Assembly (NCBI RefSeq): GCF_038096175.1
Contig: NZ_CP151099.1
Location: 1,118,501-1,182,500 of the forward strand
DNA from: Nostoc sp. UHCC 0302
GTDB taxonomy: Bacteria; Cyanobacteriota; Cyanobacteriia; Cyanobacteriales; Nostocaceae
Direction of reading: 5' to 3'
Length of the DNA stretch: 64,000 bases
Both the position numbers and the translations under genes were made by a program. The notes below the pieces were generated by a model. It searched no databases. It was not told the DNA's origin and saw only the letters and a program-made list of their open reading frames with translations. Positions 1 through 8,243 of the stretch are shown here, one piece after another (position 1 is the first letter of the stretch; every line of letters begins with the position of its first letter).

Positions 1-2016
1 AGATTTAACCAAGTACCTCGGAAAAATTATGTAGCTTTCCTAGAATTACTGGGTATTCGTCTCCAGCCTCCCGCCCCAGCCCACACGGAATTAACTTTTT
101 ATTTAAGCGCTGCACTGCCTGAAGCCTACACTATTCCGGCAGGATTAGAAACCTCAACTATTCGAACTGAGACAACAGAAGCTATTACCTTTAGCACAGA
201 TTCTCCTCTAATTATCGGCAAACCCCGCATACAACACTTCTTAACTGCCCAAACCAGCGAAGACATTCCCCAATCTCTGCGAGAAAGATTTACAAGTTTA
301 TGGACTCGTCAATCAGACGGTTACTGGACAGGTAGTGAACAACCGATATTTGAAGAGGAACCCCAGCCTGGTAACTGCTTTTATTTAGCGATCAATTCTG
401 ATGATCCTCTAGATGGTAATGTTCTAGATATTAATTTTCGAGGAGCCGCAGCTACGCCTACTGGTATTAACCCCAATCAACCACCTCGGAAGTGGGAGGC
501 CTGGGATGGGGAAAATTGGCAATCAGTTTTATTGCAAGAGTCAGATGATAAAACTCGCGGGTTCAGTTTTTACGAAATCGCCCAACAGAGTGAAAACCTG
601 TCTATAGGCGCAGCTGTCCGTCTGCATTTACCGCAAAATTGGCCTGTGACCAACTTTATTGCTTACCGGGGTCGCTGGCTACGCTGTACCTTTACTATCC
701 CAGAAACAAATCAATCCGGTTACAATAATCCACCAAGGATTGTTGGTTTAGCAGTGCGGTCAATTGGCGGTACAGTTAGGGCTAGTCACAGTAAGTTGAT
801 TCGAGATGAGCGTGTAGGAATTAGTAACGGTAAACCCGGACAGAGTTTTGAATTACTAAGTAAACCGATTTTGGAACGCAGAGAAAATGAATATATCCTA
901 GTTACACCTGCTGGTGGTTTGCCTCAGAGATGGACTGAGGTGAGAGATTTTGCTGATTCTAGGTCTCAAGACCTTCACTACACTATCGATTCCCTCACTG
1001 GTAAAATCCAATTTGGGCCGCTGATTCGAGAACCTAGCCAACTTAAACAGCAAACCCAAGTGCGATCGCGAATCCAGCAACCACTACTCGACGACACATC
1101 TGTACAAGTTAGTAGTCTGGAAAATAATCAATCTGAACACCAGTACGGCGCAATTCCTCCTCGTGGTTCAGAGATTAAAATGGTTGCTTATCGCATAGGT
1201 GGTGGTAGAAAAGGTAATGTTCAAACTGGGGCAATCCAGTTTTTGAAGTCTGCATATCCATATGTTGCTAGGGTGATAAATCTGAGACCAGCAATCAATG
1301 GTGCGGATGCTGAGTCATTGGAGCAAGCTGTGATTAAGGCTCCTCGCATCCTCCGTACCCGTGACAGGGCAGTCACTGCCGAAGATTTTGAAGTTTTAGC
1401 ACAGCAAGCTGGCGCAGGTGCGATCGCTCGTGTGCGCTGTTTACCGGCAAATTCTCTGTCTCAAGCAGGTATAGTAGGTTTACTGTTAGTTCCACAAGCA
1501 AATACAGATGGAATTGCCCAAGGTGAAGGTATAGCACCAGAACAATTTGCCTTAAGTGCAGCACTCCAAGAGCAAGTTTTGAGCTATTTAGATGAAAGGC
1601 GGTTGTTGGGAGTACAAGTACACTTAGAAGAACCGAATTATGTAGGGGTTTCTGTACAGACAGAAATAGCTCTAGAACCAGCCTATGAAAATCCGCTAGC
1701 GCAACAAGAAATCCTTAGAAACTTAAGAATATCTCTGTATAAATATTTAAATCCCTTAACTGGAGGTATGGATGGTAAAGGTTGGCCATTTGGGCGACCA
1801 GTTTATACATCAGATATTGTGGCATTACTGCAACAAACTCCAGGCGTGCGTTATTTAGGCCCAGTCTTACTGTTTCCCATACGTAAGCAAGGAGAGAATT
1901 GGAGACGTCAATCATCACCAGAACAGTTGATTGACCCAGGAACTGAAGGATTAGTGTGTTCTTGGGCTGATAATAATCTGCGTTCCAGCCACAACATTCA
2001 AATAATTCGTAATTAG
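1..2016 (+). CDS. eCIS baseplate J-like protein (partial, 5' end outside window)
   Basis: The reading frame is open from base 1, so this is the C-terminal 671 residues of a longer protein. It resembles the large baseplate J / gp6-like wedge protein of contractile injection systems (Afp11 type). Supporting features are the N-terminal stretch RFNQVPRKNYVAFLELLGI, a beta-rich middle, and a C-terminal baseplate_J-like region (about residues 420-670) with APRILRTRDRAVTAEDFE and the closing GRPVYTSDIVALLQQTPGV. In such systems this protein forms the ring linking the spike to the sheath. The next two genes on the same strand are also particle components, which supports an eCIS rather than a prophage; no lysis, capsid or packaging genes are seen. 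The family is fairly sure; the exact orthologue number is an inference. Confidence 0.85.
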   Translation, partial: RFNQVPRKNYVAFLELLGIRLQPPAPAHTELTFYLSAALPEAYTIPAGLETSTIRTETTEAITFSTDSPLIIGKPRIQHFLTAQTSEDIPQSLRERFTSLWTRQSDGYWTGSEQPIFEEEPQPGNCFYLAINSDDPLDGNVLDINFRGAAATPTGINPNQPPRKWEAWDGENWQSVLLQESDDKTRGFSFYEIAQQSENLSIGAAVRLHLPQNWPVTNFIAYRGRWLRCTFTIPETNQSGYNNPPRIVGLAVRSIGGTVRASHSKLIRDERVGISNGKPGQSFELLSKPILERRENEYILVTPAGGLPQRWTEVRDFADSRSQDLHYTIDSLTGKIQFGPLIREPSQLKQQTQVRSRIQQPLLDDTSVQVSSLENNQSEHQYGAIPPRGSEIKMVAYRIGGGRKGNVQTGAIQFLKSAYPYVARVINLRPAINGADAESLEQAVIKAPRILRTRDRAVTAEDFEVLAQQAGAGAIARVRCLPANSLSQAGIVGLLLVPQANTDGIAQGEGIAPEQFALSAALQEQVLSYLDERRLLGVQVHLEEPNYVGVSVQTEIALEPAYENPLAQQEILRNLRISLYKYLNPLTGGMDGKGWPFGRPVYTSDIVALLQQTPGVRYLGPVLLFPIRKQGENWRRQSSPEQLIDPGTEGLVCSWADNNLRSSHNIQIIRN

Positions 2017-2092
2017 TCAAGAGTCAAGGGTCAAGAGTCAAAAGCGATGCCCTGAGCTTGTCGAAGGGTCAAGAGTTATTTTCCTTGTCCTC

Positions 2093-2155
2093 CCTGCCTC
2101 CCCTGCTTCCCCTGCTTCCCCTGCTTCCCCTGCCTCCCCTGCCTCCCCTGCCCCC
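2093..2155. repeat. Short tandem repeat, seven 9-bp units
   Basis: Seven consecutive copies of a 9-bp unit (CCTGCTTCC, or CCTGCCTCC with one final variant) lie between the baseplate gene and the next gene. A stretch just upstream (2029-2075) has repeated GTCAAGAG words and a motif CCTGAGCTTGTCGAAGGGTC, which resembles a dispersed element also present around 19687-19713. Short C-rich tandem repeats of this kind are common between genes in filamentous cyanobacteria. No function is visible. Confidence 0.8.
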
Positions 2156-2169
2156 CACTCCCCAATGCT

Positions 2170-3201
2170 ATGGTTCAAAGTCGCTATACTCCAGCTATCA
2201 GTGTTCAATTAACTCCAATGCAAATTCCGGAAGCTTTACCTGTAGCAGGTTTGGAATTTGCTGGAGCAGAAAGCATGAATGAGGCTGGACGTAGTTTACT
2301 TTTGCATCCTGGTCATCCCAGCGAGATGATTGTGCAAGTGCAAAACTTGGAACAGCGACCTTTGCGGATAAGCTTAAGCGTTGAGGGTAATTTTCCGACT
2401 GAGTGGTGTCAGATTGGTACAGAAGGCAGTGAAATTCCTCCTAGAGGACAGATGGATGCTGTCTTGTATTTCCGAGTTCCCTCAACTTTTTTTGAAGATC
2501 AACAAGCGATCGCTCCTGGAAAAAAAGACAAATTAACTCTCAACTTTCGCAGCCTAGTTACCATACACATAGACTCAGGCACTGACCGAGAACAAATCTA
2601 CACTAGCGAGTATTTTCATTTATACATCCGTCCCTACACTGCGTACATGGAATTCTTGCCAATTCTCTATCGAGAAGTCGACTTTATTGGTCGCTTCATG
2701 AAGATATTTGAGCAAGGTTTTCAACCAGTCATTGATAGTTTCAATGTCATGTGGGCAAACCTCGACCCCTTGACAGCACCACAGGCGCTACTTCCTTTTG
2801 TCGCTCACTGGGTTGCTTGGCAAGTAGATTCAACATGGGATCTTCAGCAACAGCGGCGTTTAATTCGTCGCGCTGTAGAACTTTATCGCTGGCGGGGAAC
2901 TCGTAAAGGATTGCGTTTGTACTTACATCTTTATACTGGTTTGCCTCTAGACGATGATTTACCTAATGAAGCTGATAAACATATCAGTATCACAGAACCT
3001 TTTGGGCCGAGTTTTATATTAGGCGAGGCACAACTAGGTAACGCAGTTTTAGCTGGTGGACAACCTTATCACTTTATAGTGCGGTTACGTTCAAATAGCG
3101 CCAATCCCAATATAAACGAACAACTTATTAGAAGAATTGTAGAACAAGAAAAACCTGCATTCTGCACCTACGAATTATCTATTGAAAATCATCATAACTG
3201 A
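2170..3201 (+). CDS. eCIS/phage tail protein (P2 gpI / TIGR02242-like)
   Basis: This 343-residue protein resembles the phage tail protein family used in the baseplates of contractile injection systems. Residues from about 155 carry the typical block: EFLPILYREVDFIGRFMKIF, then the region around DPLTAPQALLPFVAHWVAW, then RRLIRRAVELYRWRGTRKGL. The N-terminal 110 residues look like a beta-sandwich (NLEQRPLRISLSVEGNF). It starts at ATG 2170, some 150 bp after the baseplate gene, and is co-oriented with it. The likely role is a baseplate component joining the wedge to tail-fibre or spike parts. The family assignment is good; the precise place in the particle is inferred. Confidence 0.8.
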   Translation: MVQSRYTPAISVQLTPMQIPEALPVAGLEFAGAESMNEAGRSLLLHPGHPSEMIVQVQNLEQRPLRISLSVEGNFPTEWCQIGTEGSEIPPRGQMDAVLYFRVPSTFFEDQQAIAPGKKDKLTLNFRSLVTIHIDSGTDREQIYTSEYFHLYIRPYTAYMEFLPILYREVDFIGRFMKIFEQGFQPVIDSFNVMWANLDPLTAPQALLPFVAHWVAWQVDSTWDLQQQRRLIRRAVELYRWRGTRKGLRLYLHLYTGLPLDDDLPNEADKHISITEPFGPSFILGEAQLGNAVLAGGQPYHFIVRLRSNSANPNINEQLIRRIVEQEKPAFCTYELSIENHHN

Positions 3202-3261
3202 AAAAAGGATGATGTATTTTCTTAATTTTGAATTTTTAATTTTGAATTTTTAATTAATATT

Positions 3262-4461
3262 ATGTCGCATCCTTTTCCCCCACCACCTATCAAATCTTTT
3301 GAACGCCTACAAGCTTCAGACGGGCTATTAATTAATGCTGAACGCTGGCGGACAGCTCATGATTATCATCGATTACGGCAAAATGCTCAATATCAATCTT
3401 TGAACCAACCAGGAATTGTCTGCGGTTTAGGTGTTCGAGACGTTCCAGCCCCCAGCCAAGTAGAAGCTAGATATCGAGATGGGCGTTGGGTACAAATTCA
3501 GCCCGGTATTGCAATTGATTTAGCTGGTAATTTAATTGTTGTGCCGAATTCTTATGACTTTCCCATAGATGTAGAAGTAGCACACACAGAGCCAATCATG
3601 GTCTATTTAGTAGTTAGCTATGTAGATCCTGATGAACTGCGACGGGGGCAGCAAAGAGATGTTGTTCAAGAAACCTATCGAATTGACCAAAGAAACTCCA
3701 CACCAGAAAGTTCAGAAATAGAAATATCCCGAATACTTCTGCAACCAGGACAAACAGATATTACTCAGCCTGCGGATGCTTTTTTTCCTGGTTATAACAA
3801 TATTGATTTGCGTTATCGGCGTCAGGCACAAATGCGTCCTCAAGCACTTGTGCAAATGGCACAGGCGACCCATAGCGATCCGGAATGTGCGCGTAATTTT
3901 TTCAACCTTTCCTACTTGCTCCAAGCAGTAGAACCTTTATACCCTACTTTGCGAGGAGCTGATGAACCAGGTCAGGTTTCTTTAGGAGAAAATATTCAAG
4001 ACTATGACCTACTTTATTTAACAGGTAAACAAGCTTTATCTTTAAATAGTCTGGAATTTGAATCGCTGAAAAATTACTTGAATTTAGGTGGTGTGCTTTT
4101 AGTTGATGCTCCTGGAGATGCTACACCTTTAATTGAAAGTACTCAAGCATTAGCACAACAGTTAGAACATCCGATAAGACCTTTAGAAGAGTTGCAGCGG
4201 AGTCATCCTTTAAGGACAAAACCTTTCTTATTTGCTGCCTTGCCAATGGTTAATCAACAACAAATTAAACTATTAATTGGTGGAGGAATCATTTTAGCAA
4301 TTGGAGATTTAGCAACTGCTTGGGGATTGGATAGAGAATTAAATTTACCGCGATTAACTATTCGCACAGCTCAGGAATTAGGAATTAATATTTTGCATTA
4401 TGCTTGGAAACGGCGACAGTTAATAGGTCTCCAACAAGAGGATAATTCTGGGCAGTGGTAA
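3262..4461 (+). CDS. eCIS-associated DUF4159-like protein
   Basis: This 399-residue protein has no signal peptide. Residues 1-210 hold a conserved-looking N-terminal part (SFERLQASDGLLINAERW, GIVCGLGVRDVPAP, a beta-rich region with IQPGIAIDLAGNLIVVP) like proteins found beside cyanobacterial injection-system genes. Residues from about 215 resemble DUF4159: ARNFFNLSYLLQAVEPLYPT, then YDLLYLTGKQALSL, LKNYLNLGGVLLVDAPGDA and SHPLRTKPF. It is 60 bp downstream of the tail gene and probably in the same transcript. DUF4159 has a Rossmann-like fold of unknown role. A structural or assembly role in the particle is an inference from position. Confidence 0.65.
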   Translation: MSHPFPPPPIKSFERLQASDGLLINAERWRTAHDYHRLRQNAQYQSLNQPGIVCGLGVRDVPAPSQVEARYRDGRWVQIQPGIAIDLAGNLIVVPNSYDFPIDVEVAHTEPIMVYLVVSYVDPDELRRGQQRDVVQETYRIDQRNSTPESSEIEISRILLQPGQTDITQPADAFFPGYNNIDLRYRRQAQMRPQALVQMAQATHSDPECARNFFNLSYLLQAVEPLYPTLRGADEPGQVSLGENIQDYDLLYLTGKQALSLNSLEFESLKNYLNLGGVLLVDAPGDATPLIESTQALAQQLEHPIRPLEELQRSHPLRTKPFLFAALPMVNQQQIKLLIGGGIILAIGDLATAWGLDRELNLPRLTIRTAQELGINILHYAWKRRQLIGLQQEDNSGQW

Positions 4462-4549
4462 TAATTATGGTAGGGTGTATTCGCGAATGCGTAACTTCCC
4501 CTACAAAATATGTGATCGCACTCAAATCAGCAGAGAAATAAACGAGCGA

Positions 4550-5137
4550 TTACTGAGCCAACGGTACAGCCCCAGGAATGATATTGCTTTGGATAGCGTA
4601 GTCAATGTCGCGAATTACTTGGGGAAGATTATTAGTAGCTGATGTGGGCAGTGTAACGCTATGCGCCTCACCATCGATGTATGAACGCCTAATTACTACA
4701 CCTTGATCTGCTCCAGTAGTAACAGAATTATTGGCAGGTAATTTTGTAAATTCAGATTTAAGCAATTCTTGGACGCGCTTAATACCTTCTGGTTGAATTT
4801 GGGCATCAAGCCGCCAAGCATAAGGCGCTGTTTCGCGGCTTAACTTGCCATTTACTTGTACGCGTCGAGAGTTAGACCAAGCATATATCTGTCCATTTTC
4901 ATAGAGACGAGATATGGAACCAGGGCGGTTAGAAGTACTTTTTTGCTCTACTTCCCAAATTGGTTGTGCAGACTTGAGATTTTCGGGAAGGCCCAAGGTG
5001 GAATCAGCAGAAAGCATAACAGAATCCTTTGGTTTTGAAGTATCTATCGCTTCAGGACTGGACTTCGCTTCCCCTGGGTTTTGCTGACAGGAGAGGCACA
5101 AAAGCAAGAGCGATGTGATAATTAGGTAGCTCTCCAT
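4550..5137 (-). CDS. Small exported protein overlapping the eCIS cargo gene
   Basis: This 195-residue protein has an N-terminal hydrophobic stretch (SYLIITSLLLLCLSC) followed by a low-complexity linker, so it is probably exported. The Cys at residue 17 could be a lipidation site, but the residue three before it is Cys rather than Leu/Val/Ile, so the lipobox is imperfect. The rest is a compact domain (VEQKSTSNRPGSISRLYENG, AYAIQSNIIPG near the end) that I do not recognise. Its ATG lies inside the last codons of the upstream cargo gene (16-base overlap), which implies translational coupling. A partner, immunity or membrane-tether role for the cargo is an inference from that coupling only. Confidence 0.6.
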   Translation of the reverse strand: MESYLIITSLLLLCLSCQQNPGEAKSSPEAIDTSKPKDSVMLSADSTLGLPENLKSAQPIWEVEQKSTSNRPGSISRLYENGQIYAWSNSRRVQVNGKLSRETAPYAWRLDAQIQPEGIKRVQELLKSEFTKLPANNSVTTGADQGVVIRRSYIDGEAHSVTLPTSATNNLPQVIRDIDYAIQSNIIPGAVPLAQ

Positions 5138-6807
5138 TCATTAACTCCAGTCACTTTTCCTAGCGCCCATCCAAAAGTAGCATAGTGCTGAGGTCGGATT
5201 GTATTACCCAAGGACATAATGCCATCGTTATTTTCAGCGATCGCACCTGTAGTACCAATAGCACGAGCCATATCGTCATGTCCCACAGCTGTACCGACTG
5301 CTTTACCCGATCCTGTAATGCTACCACCAGGATTTACATCGTTGCTAACATATTCGTCATCTAGCCCAAAAACGTGACCGAATTCATGGGCTGCTACTAG
5401 TTGACCTTCTCCACTACCAACAATCAGGTCTACTCGTCGCCATTCTGGGTCTTCTGTAGCATCGATTTCACCCATGTTTTGAGTGGAGACTCGTTCGTTA
5501 ATTCCAGTAAAACCTACAGAGGCTAAGAATTTCCGTACTTCATTAATTCGTGCTTGAGCAAGTTGCTCATTGTGTTCGTCTGTGCCAGTAGAAGAAGCGT
5601 GACCAACTAATTGTACAGGGTTCGTGAGGTCGAGGTTAGCATCTTGGAAGTCAATTGCAAAAGCTTGCAATGTGCTTTGGGCGTCGGGAGTTAGCGCTGA
5701 TGAATTATTCTCAAATTGGACTGTCTTTCGCAACAGACTGTGGCTTTCGGGTGTTTCGTTGACATGAGTACTAGACATGACCAATTCATTATTGTGAGGA
5801 TCTTGGTCTCTAGCTTTGTTTGGATCGTTGCGATCGCTATCTACAAATGCACCTACATTATAAGTACCACCATCGGGAACTTTATAAACTGTGGTTTGCA
5901 GGTGGTCATTTGTACCAGCAGCACCTTCATGTACGTTGACGTTTACATCTACACTTGCTGTCACACTTTCCCAACCTGGACGAGTTGAAACAAACGAGAG
6001 TCCTGTGCCGCTGCTACTCCAAGCACCTTCAACGCGAAACTGTAAGTTGTCAATGAAATCTTCTTTTTGTTCAGAATCCCAAGTGAAGTCTGCAACGAAG
6101 GCGGCTCGTTCTTCCGGGGGAAGGTTCATGCCATCAATGGCGGCTTGATTGAGATCAGTGTGATTAGCCGTAATCACGTTAGAATCGTCGATTGCCAGAC
6201 CATTATTGAAATTTACACCAGTTCTAACTTCTATTAACAAGCCACTACTATCAGGATCGTAACTAGCATCAAAACCACCAATGTTAGTGGGCGGAACCAG
6301 TGCCTCCGGCCCGTAAATACCGTGATTAATGAACTCTTGTAAATCTGCTGGTAGAGTATCAGTAGTTGTTGTATCAGTGGGTACGCCAGCAATTGGGCCT
6401 GCATCTGTTGGTTCAGGCGTTTGGGTTGTGTTTGCTCCTGCGTCTACATCTTCACGCATGAGTAACTGCTGAGGTTGTCCTTGTTCTGCTTCTGATTGAT
6501 TGACGTTAAGTTTTGCCTGCGGATGTAGCGAGATTCGACTAATGTCGTGACCGATAGGTTGTTGTTGATGACCTACTGATTCTAAAAGTCCCAGACTTCC
6601 AGGTTGCATTTCTTGCTGGAAGTTCGATGACTTCTGAATTACCTTTTCGGGTAAAGCAGTATCTGCTTGCATACCAAAGCTACGTGTTGGATTTGCCAGC
6701 GTCGGAGTATTTGGTAAGGTCAACGATGAATTCGTTTGAGTTGATGTTCTCTTGCGTTGGGTTTTTATGCGTAGACGCGCAGCGTCTTGTCTATGGACAT
6801 CGCTCAT
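5122..6807 (-). CDS. Probable eCIS cargo: leader + OmpA-like + metzincin-type protease
   Basis: I chose ATG 6807; a TTG three codons upstream is possible (numbers below count from that TTG). There is no signal peptide. Residues 1-110 are a disordered, basic start followed by RSFGMQAD (about 45-52) and GHDISRISLHPQAKLNVNQ (89-107), which resembles the leader seen on proteins loaded into contractile injection systems (DUF4157-type cargo). Residues about 195-360 form a beta-rich region. Residues 363-468 are an OmpA/MotB-like peptidoglycan-binding domain (VQFENNSSALTPDAQSTL, LVGHASSTGTDEHNEQLAQA). Immediately after comes HEFGHVFGLDDEY (477-489), a HExxHxxGxxD zinc site, and IMSLGNTIRPQHYATF near the end serves as a Met-turn. 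The catalytic residues look intact. It faces the particle genes tail-to-tail. The domain reading is direct; loading into the particle is inferred. Confidence 0.75.
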   Translation of the reverse strand: MSDVHRQDAARLRIKTQRKRTSTQTNSSLTLPNTPTLANPTRSFGMQADTALPEKVIQKSSNFQQEMQPGSLGLLESVGHQQQPIGHDISRISLHPQAKLNVNQSEAEQGQPQQLLMREDVDAGANTTQTPEPTDAGPIAGVPTDTTTTDTLPADLQEFINHGIYGPEALVPPTNIGGFDASYDPDSSGLLIEVRTGVNFNNGLAIDDSNVITANHTDLNQAAIDGMNLPPEERAAFVADFTWDSEQKEDFIDNLQFRVEGAWSSSGTGLSFVSTRPGWESVTASVDVNVNVHEGAAGTNDHLQTTVYKVPDGGTYNVGAFVDSDRNDPNKARDQDPHNNELVMSSTHVNETPESHSLLRKTVQFENNSSALTPDAQSTLQAFAIDFQDANLDLTNPVQLVGHASSTGTDEHNEQLAQARINEVRKFLASVGFTGINERVSTQNMGEIDATEDPEWRRVDLIVGSGEGQLVAAHEFGHVFGLDDEYVSNDVNPGGSITGSGKAVGTAVGHDDMARAIGTTGAIAENNDGIMSLGNTIRPQHYATFGWALGKVTGVNEWRAT

Positions 6808-7093
6808 CTCACCCAATCCTTGCTTTTAAAAGCTTATATTGTAAATTATTATACTGACCTAACAATAACGTAAATATATTACTTACTTGCTAATTTCAGA
6901 TTTAACCAGTAAGTCTATTTATCAATTATCTCCCCTATAACCCCTATAAATAGTGTAATTTTTTAGACTTTAGTCGAATTTAATCCCATTTTCAAAAATA
7001 TTTACAATAAATTGGCTGTATTGGCGTATGTCTTGCTATTTCTTCTATGACTTTATCTCGTTTACAAATGATACTTCCTATCCAAATTTGGTA

Positions 7094-8056
7094 TTAAATT
7101 GCTGATTGTCCTGATTTAACTAGAATATCTCTGTTAACTTTGATGTAACCCGGTTCAATGTGGGCAAAGTGTGCATTCAACTTTTTATGAGCATCAGCTA
7201 ATGCATGGAACGGAATTGATGGGTATAAATGATGCTCTGCATGAAATGGCATATTCCACATGAATAATCGCACAGGCCAGCGGGTTAGTGTTGTGCGCGT
7301 ATTCGTCAGTCGATTAGCATCAAGAGTGCAACCTGTATGTTCTGCTAATAGAATAAAACGCAGAATCGGTTGACCTACAATCAATGGCAGTAGCCAATAA
7401 AGTATAAACCAAGGCTGTGCGACTGCAATTGAAAGAGCGATCGCACCTGCATAAACGGCTAATTGTCCTCTAGTTGAGCGAATAACTTCAGCACGCGCTG
7501 ATTCTGGTATAAATGGACAATCATCAACTTGACCGAATGCAATCCGAAAATGCCCACGAATTTTTCCTAACCACCAGGGTAAACCGCTAATTATTAATAA
7601 GTATTTGCCCCAGTTGCTTGGTTTGGGGTCGGTTAATTCTGGGTCTTTATTAGGAACGCGAGTATAAAGGTGATGCCACTTGTGATAGTGACGGAAGAAT
7701 GTGCTGTTGTAAAATGAGAGCAAGCCTGCACACCAAGCAACAGCATCATTTAAACTATGAGTAGCAAAAGCGCTTCTGTGAACGCATTCATGCATAGGTG
7801 CAAACATAGAAGCAATACTAAAACCATAAATTGCTAGTGCTGGTATTGCTAGTAACCAATTACCAAAGTTTGTTGCCCATAGGTAGCCGCTGCATCCCAT
7901 GATAGTTAAATGCAAAACCAGTTGAAGTAGTCCTTTAGAATTGGAGCGATCGTTCAAAACACTCAAATCCTGTAAAGAGAGAATCTGACGGGGGTTGTGT
8001 TGCTGATTAGCTTTACTATTTAATAATTCTGGTTGAGTAATTGCATCATTAGACAT
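7094..8056 (-). CDS. Membrane di-iron fatty acid desaturase family protein
   Basis: This 320-residue membrane protein has the three histidine clusters of the fatty acid desaturase / hydroxylase family: HECVH (about 89), HYHKWHH (about 122) and HAEHH (about 274), with LAEHTG before the last. About four to five hydrophobic segments are present. The family inserts double bonds or hydroxyl groups into lipids or carotenoids using a non-haem di-iron centre. The sequence is not clearly DesA, DesB or DesC, so the substrate is open. It stands alone, with over 270 bp upstream of the cargo gene and a palindromic repeat on its 5' side. Confidence 0.85.
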   Translation of the reverse strand: MSNDAITQPELLNSKANQQHNPRQILSLQDLSVLNDRSNSKGLLQLVLHLTIMGCSGYLWATNFGNWLLAIPALAIYGFSIASMFAPMHECVHRSAFATHSLNDAVAWCAGLLSFYNSTFFRHYHKWHHLYTRVPNKDPELTDPKPSNWGKYLLIISGLPWWLGKIRGHFRIAFGQVDDCPFIPESARAEVIRSTRGQLAVYAGAIALSIAVAQPWFILYWLLPLIVGQPILRFILLAEHTGCTLDANRLTNTRTTLTRWPVRLFMWNMPFHAEHHLYPSIPFHALADAHKKLNAHFAHIEPGYIKVNRDILVKSGQSAI

Positions 8057-8087
8057 AATTATTTAATTGGTATAACCGATAACCTAA

Positions 8088-8118
8088 TGTAGAGACGTTG
8101 CATTGCATTGTCTCTACA
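8088..8118. repeat. Dispersed palindromic repeat
   Basis: An imperfect inverted repeat built on TGTAGAGACGTTGC and its complement. The same core occurs as a perfect palindrome at 11707-11749. Such elements are scattered between genes in Nostoc-like genomes. Here it lies upstream of the desaturase gene and could be an RNA hairpin in its leader. Confidence 0.6.
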
Positions 8119-8243
8119 GAGACGAAATTTCTACAAACAATCCTTAACTGAACTGTATTGTAGTTTATTCTAATGGATCAAAACAGTGATGAATCAAGTC
8201 CGTAGAATTTACTAATCATTGCTTGTAATTCCGAATTTTATAG

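Noticed and set aside
2093-2155. 9-bp tandem array considered as a CRISPR or phase-variation tract
   Set aside because: There are no spacers, and it lies outside coding sequence with no evident promoter to modulate.
2058-2282. 74-codon frame with Leu/Pro repeats
   Set aside because: The Pro/Leu-rich part is a translation of the 9-bp tandem repeat, and the frame overlaps the start of the tail gene.
1-4461. Prophage origin for the baseplate and tail genes
   Set aside because: The neighbouring cargo with an eCIS-type leader and the absence of capsid, packaging or lysis genes favour an injection system; the left flank is unseen, so this is not absolute.
5716-6148. Plus-strand frames with Cys/Ser-rich translations
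   Set aside because: They are the opposite strand of the cargo gene's conserved region and show no family features.
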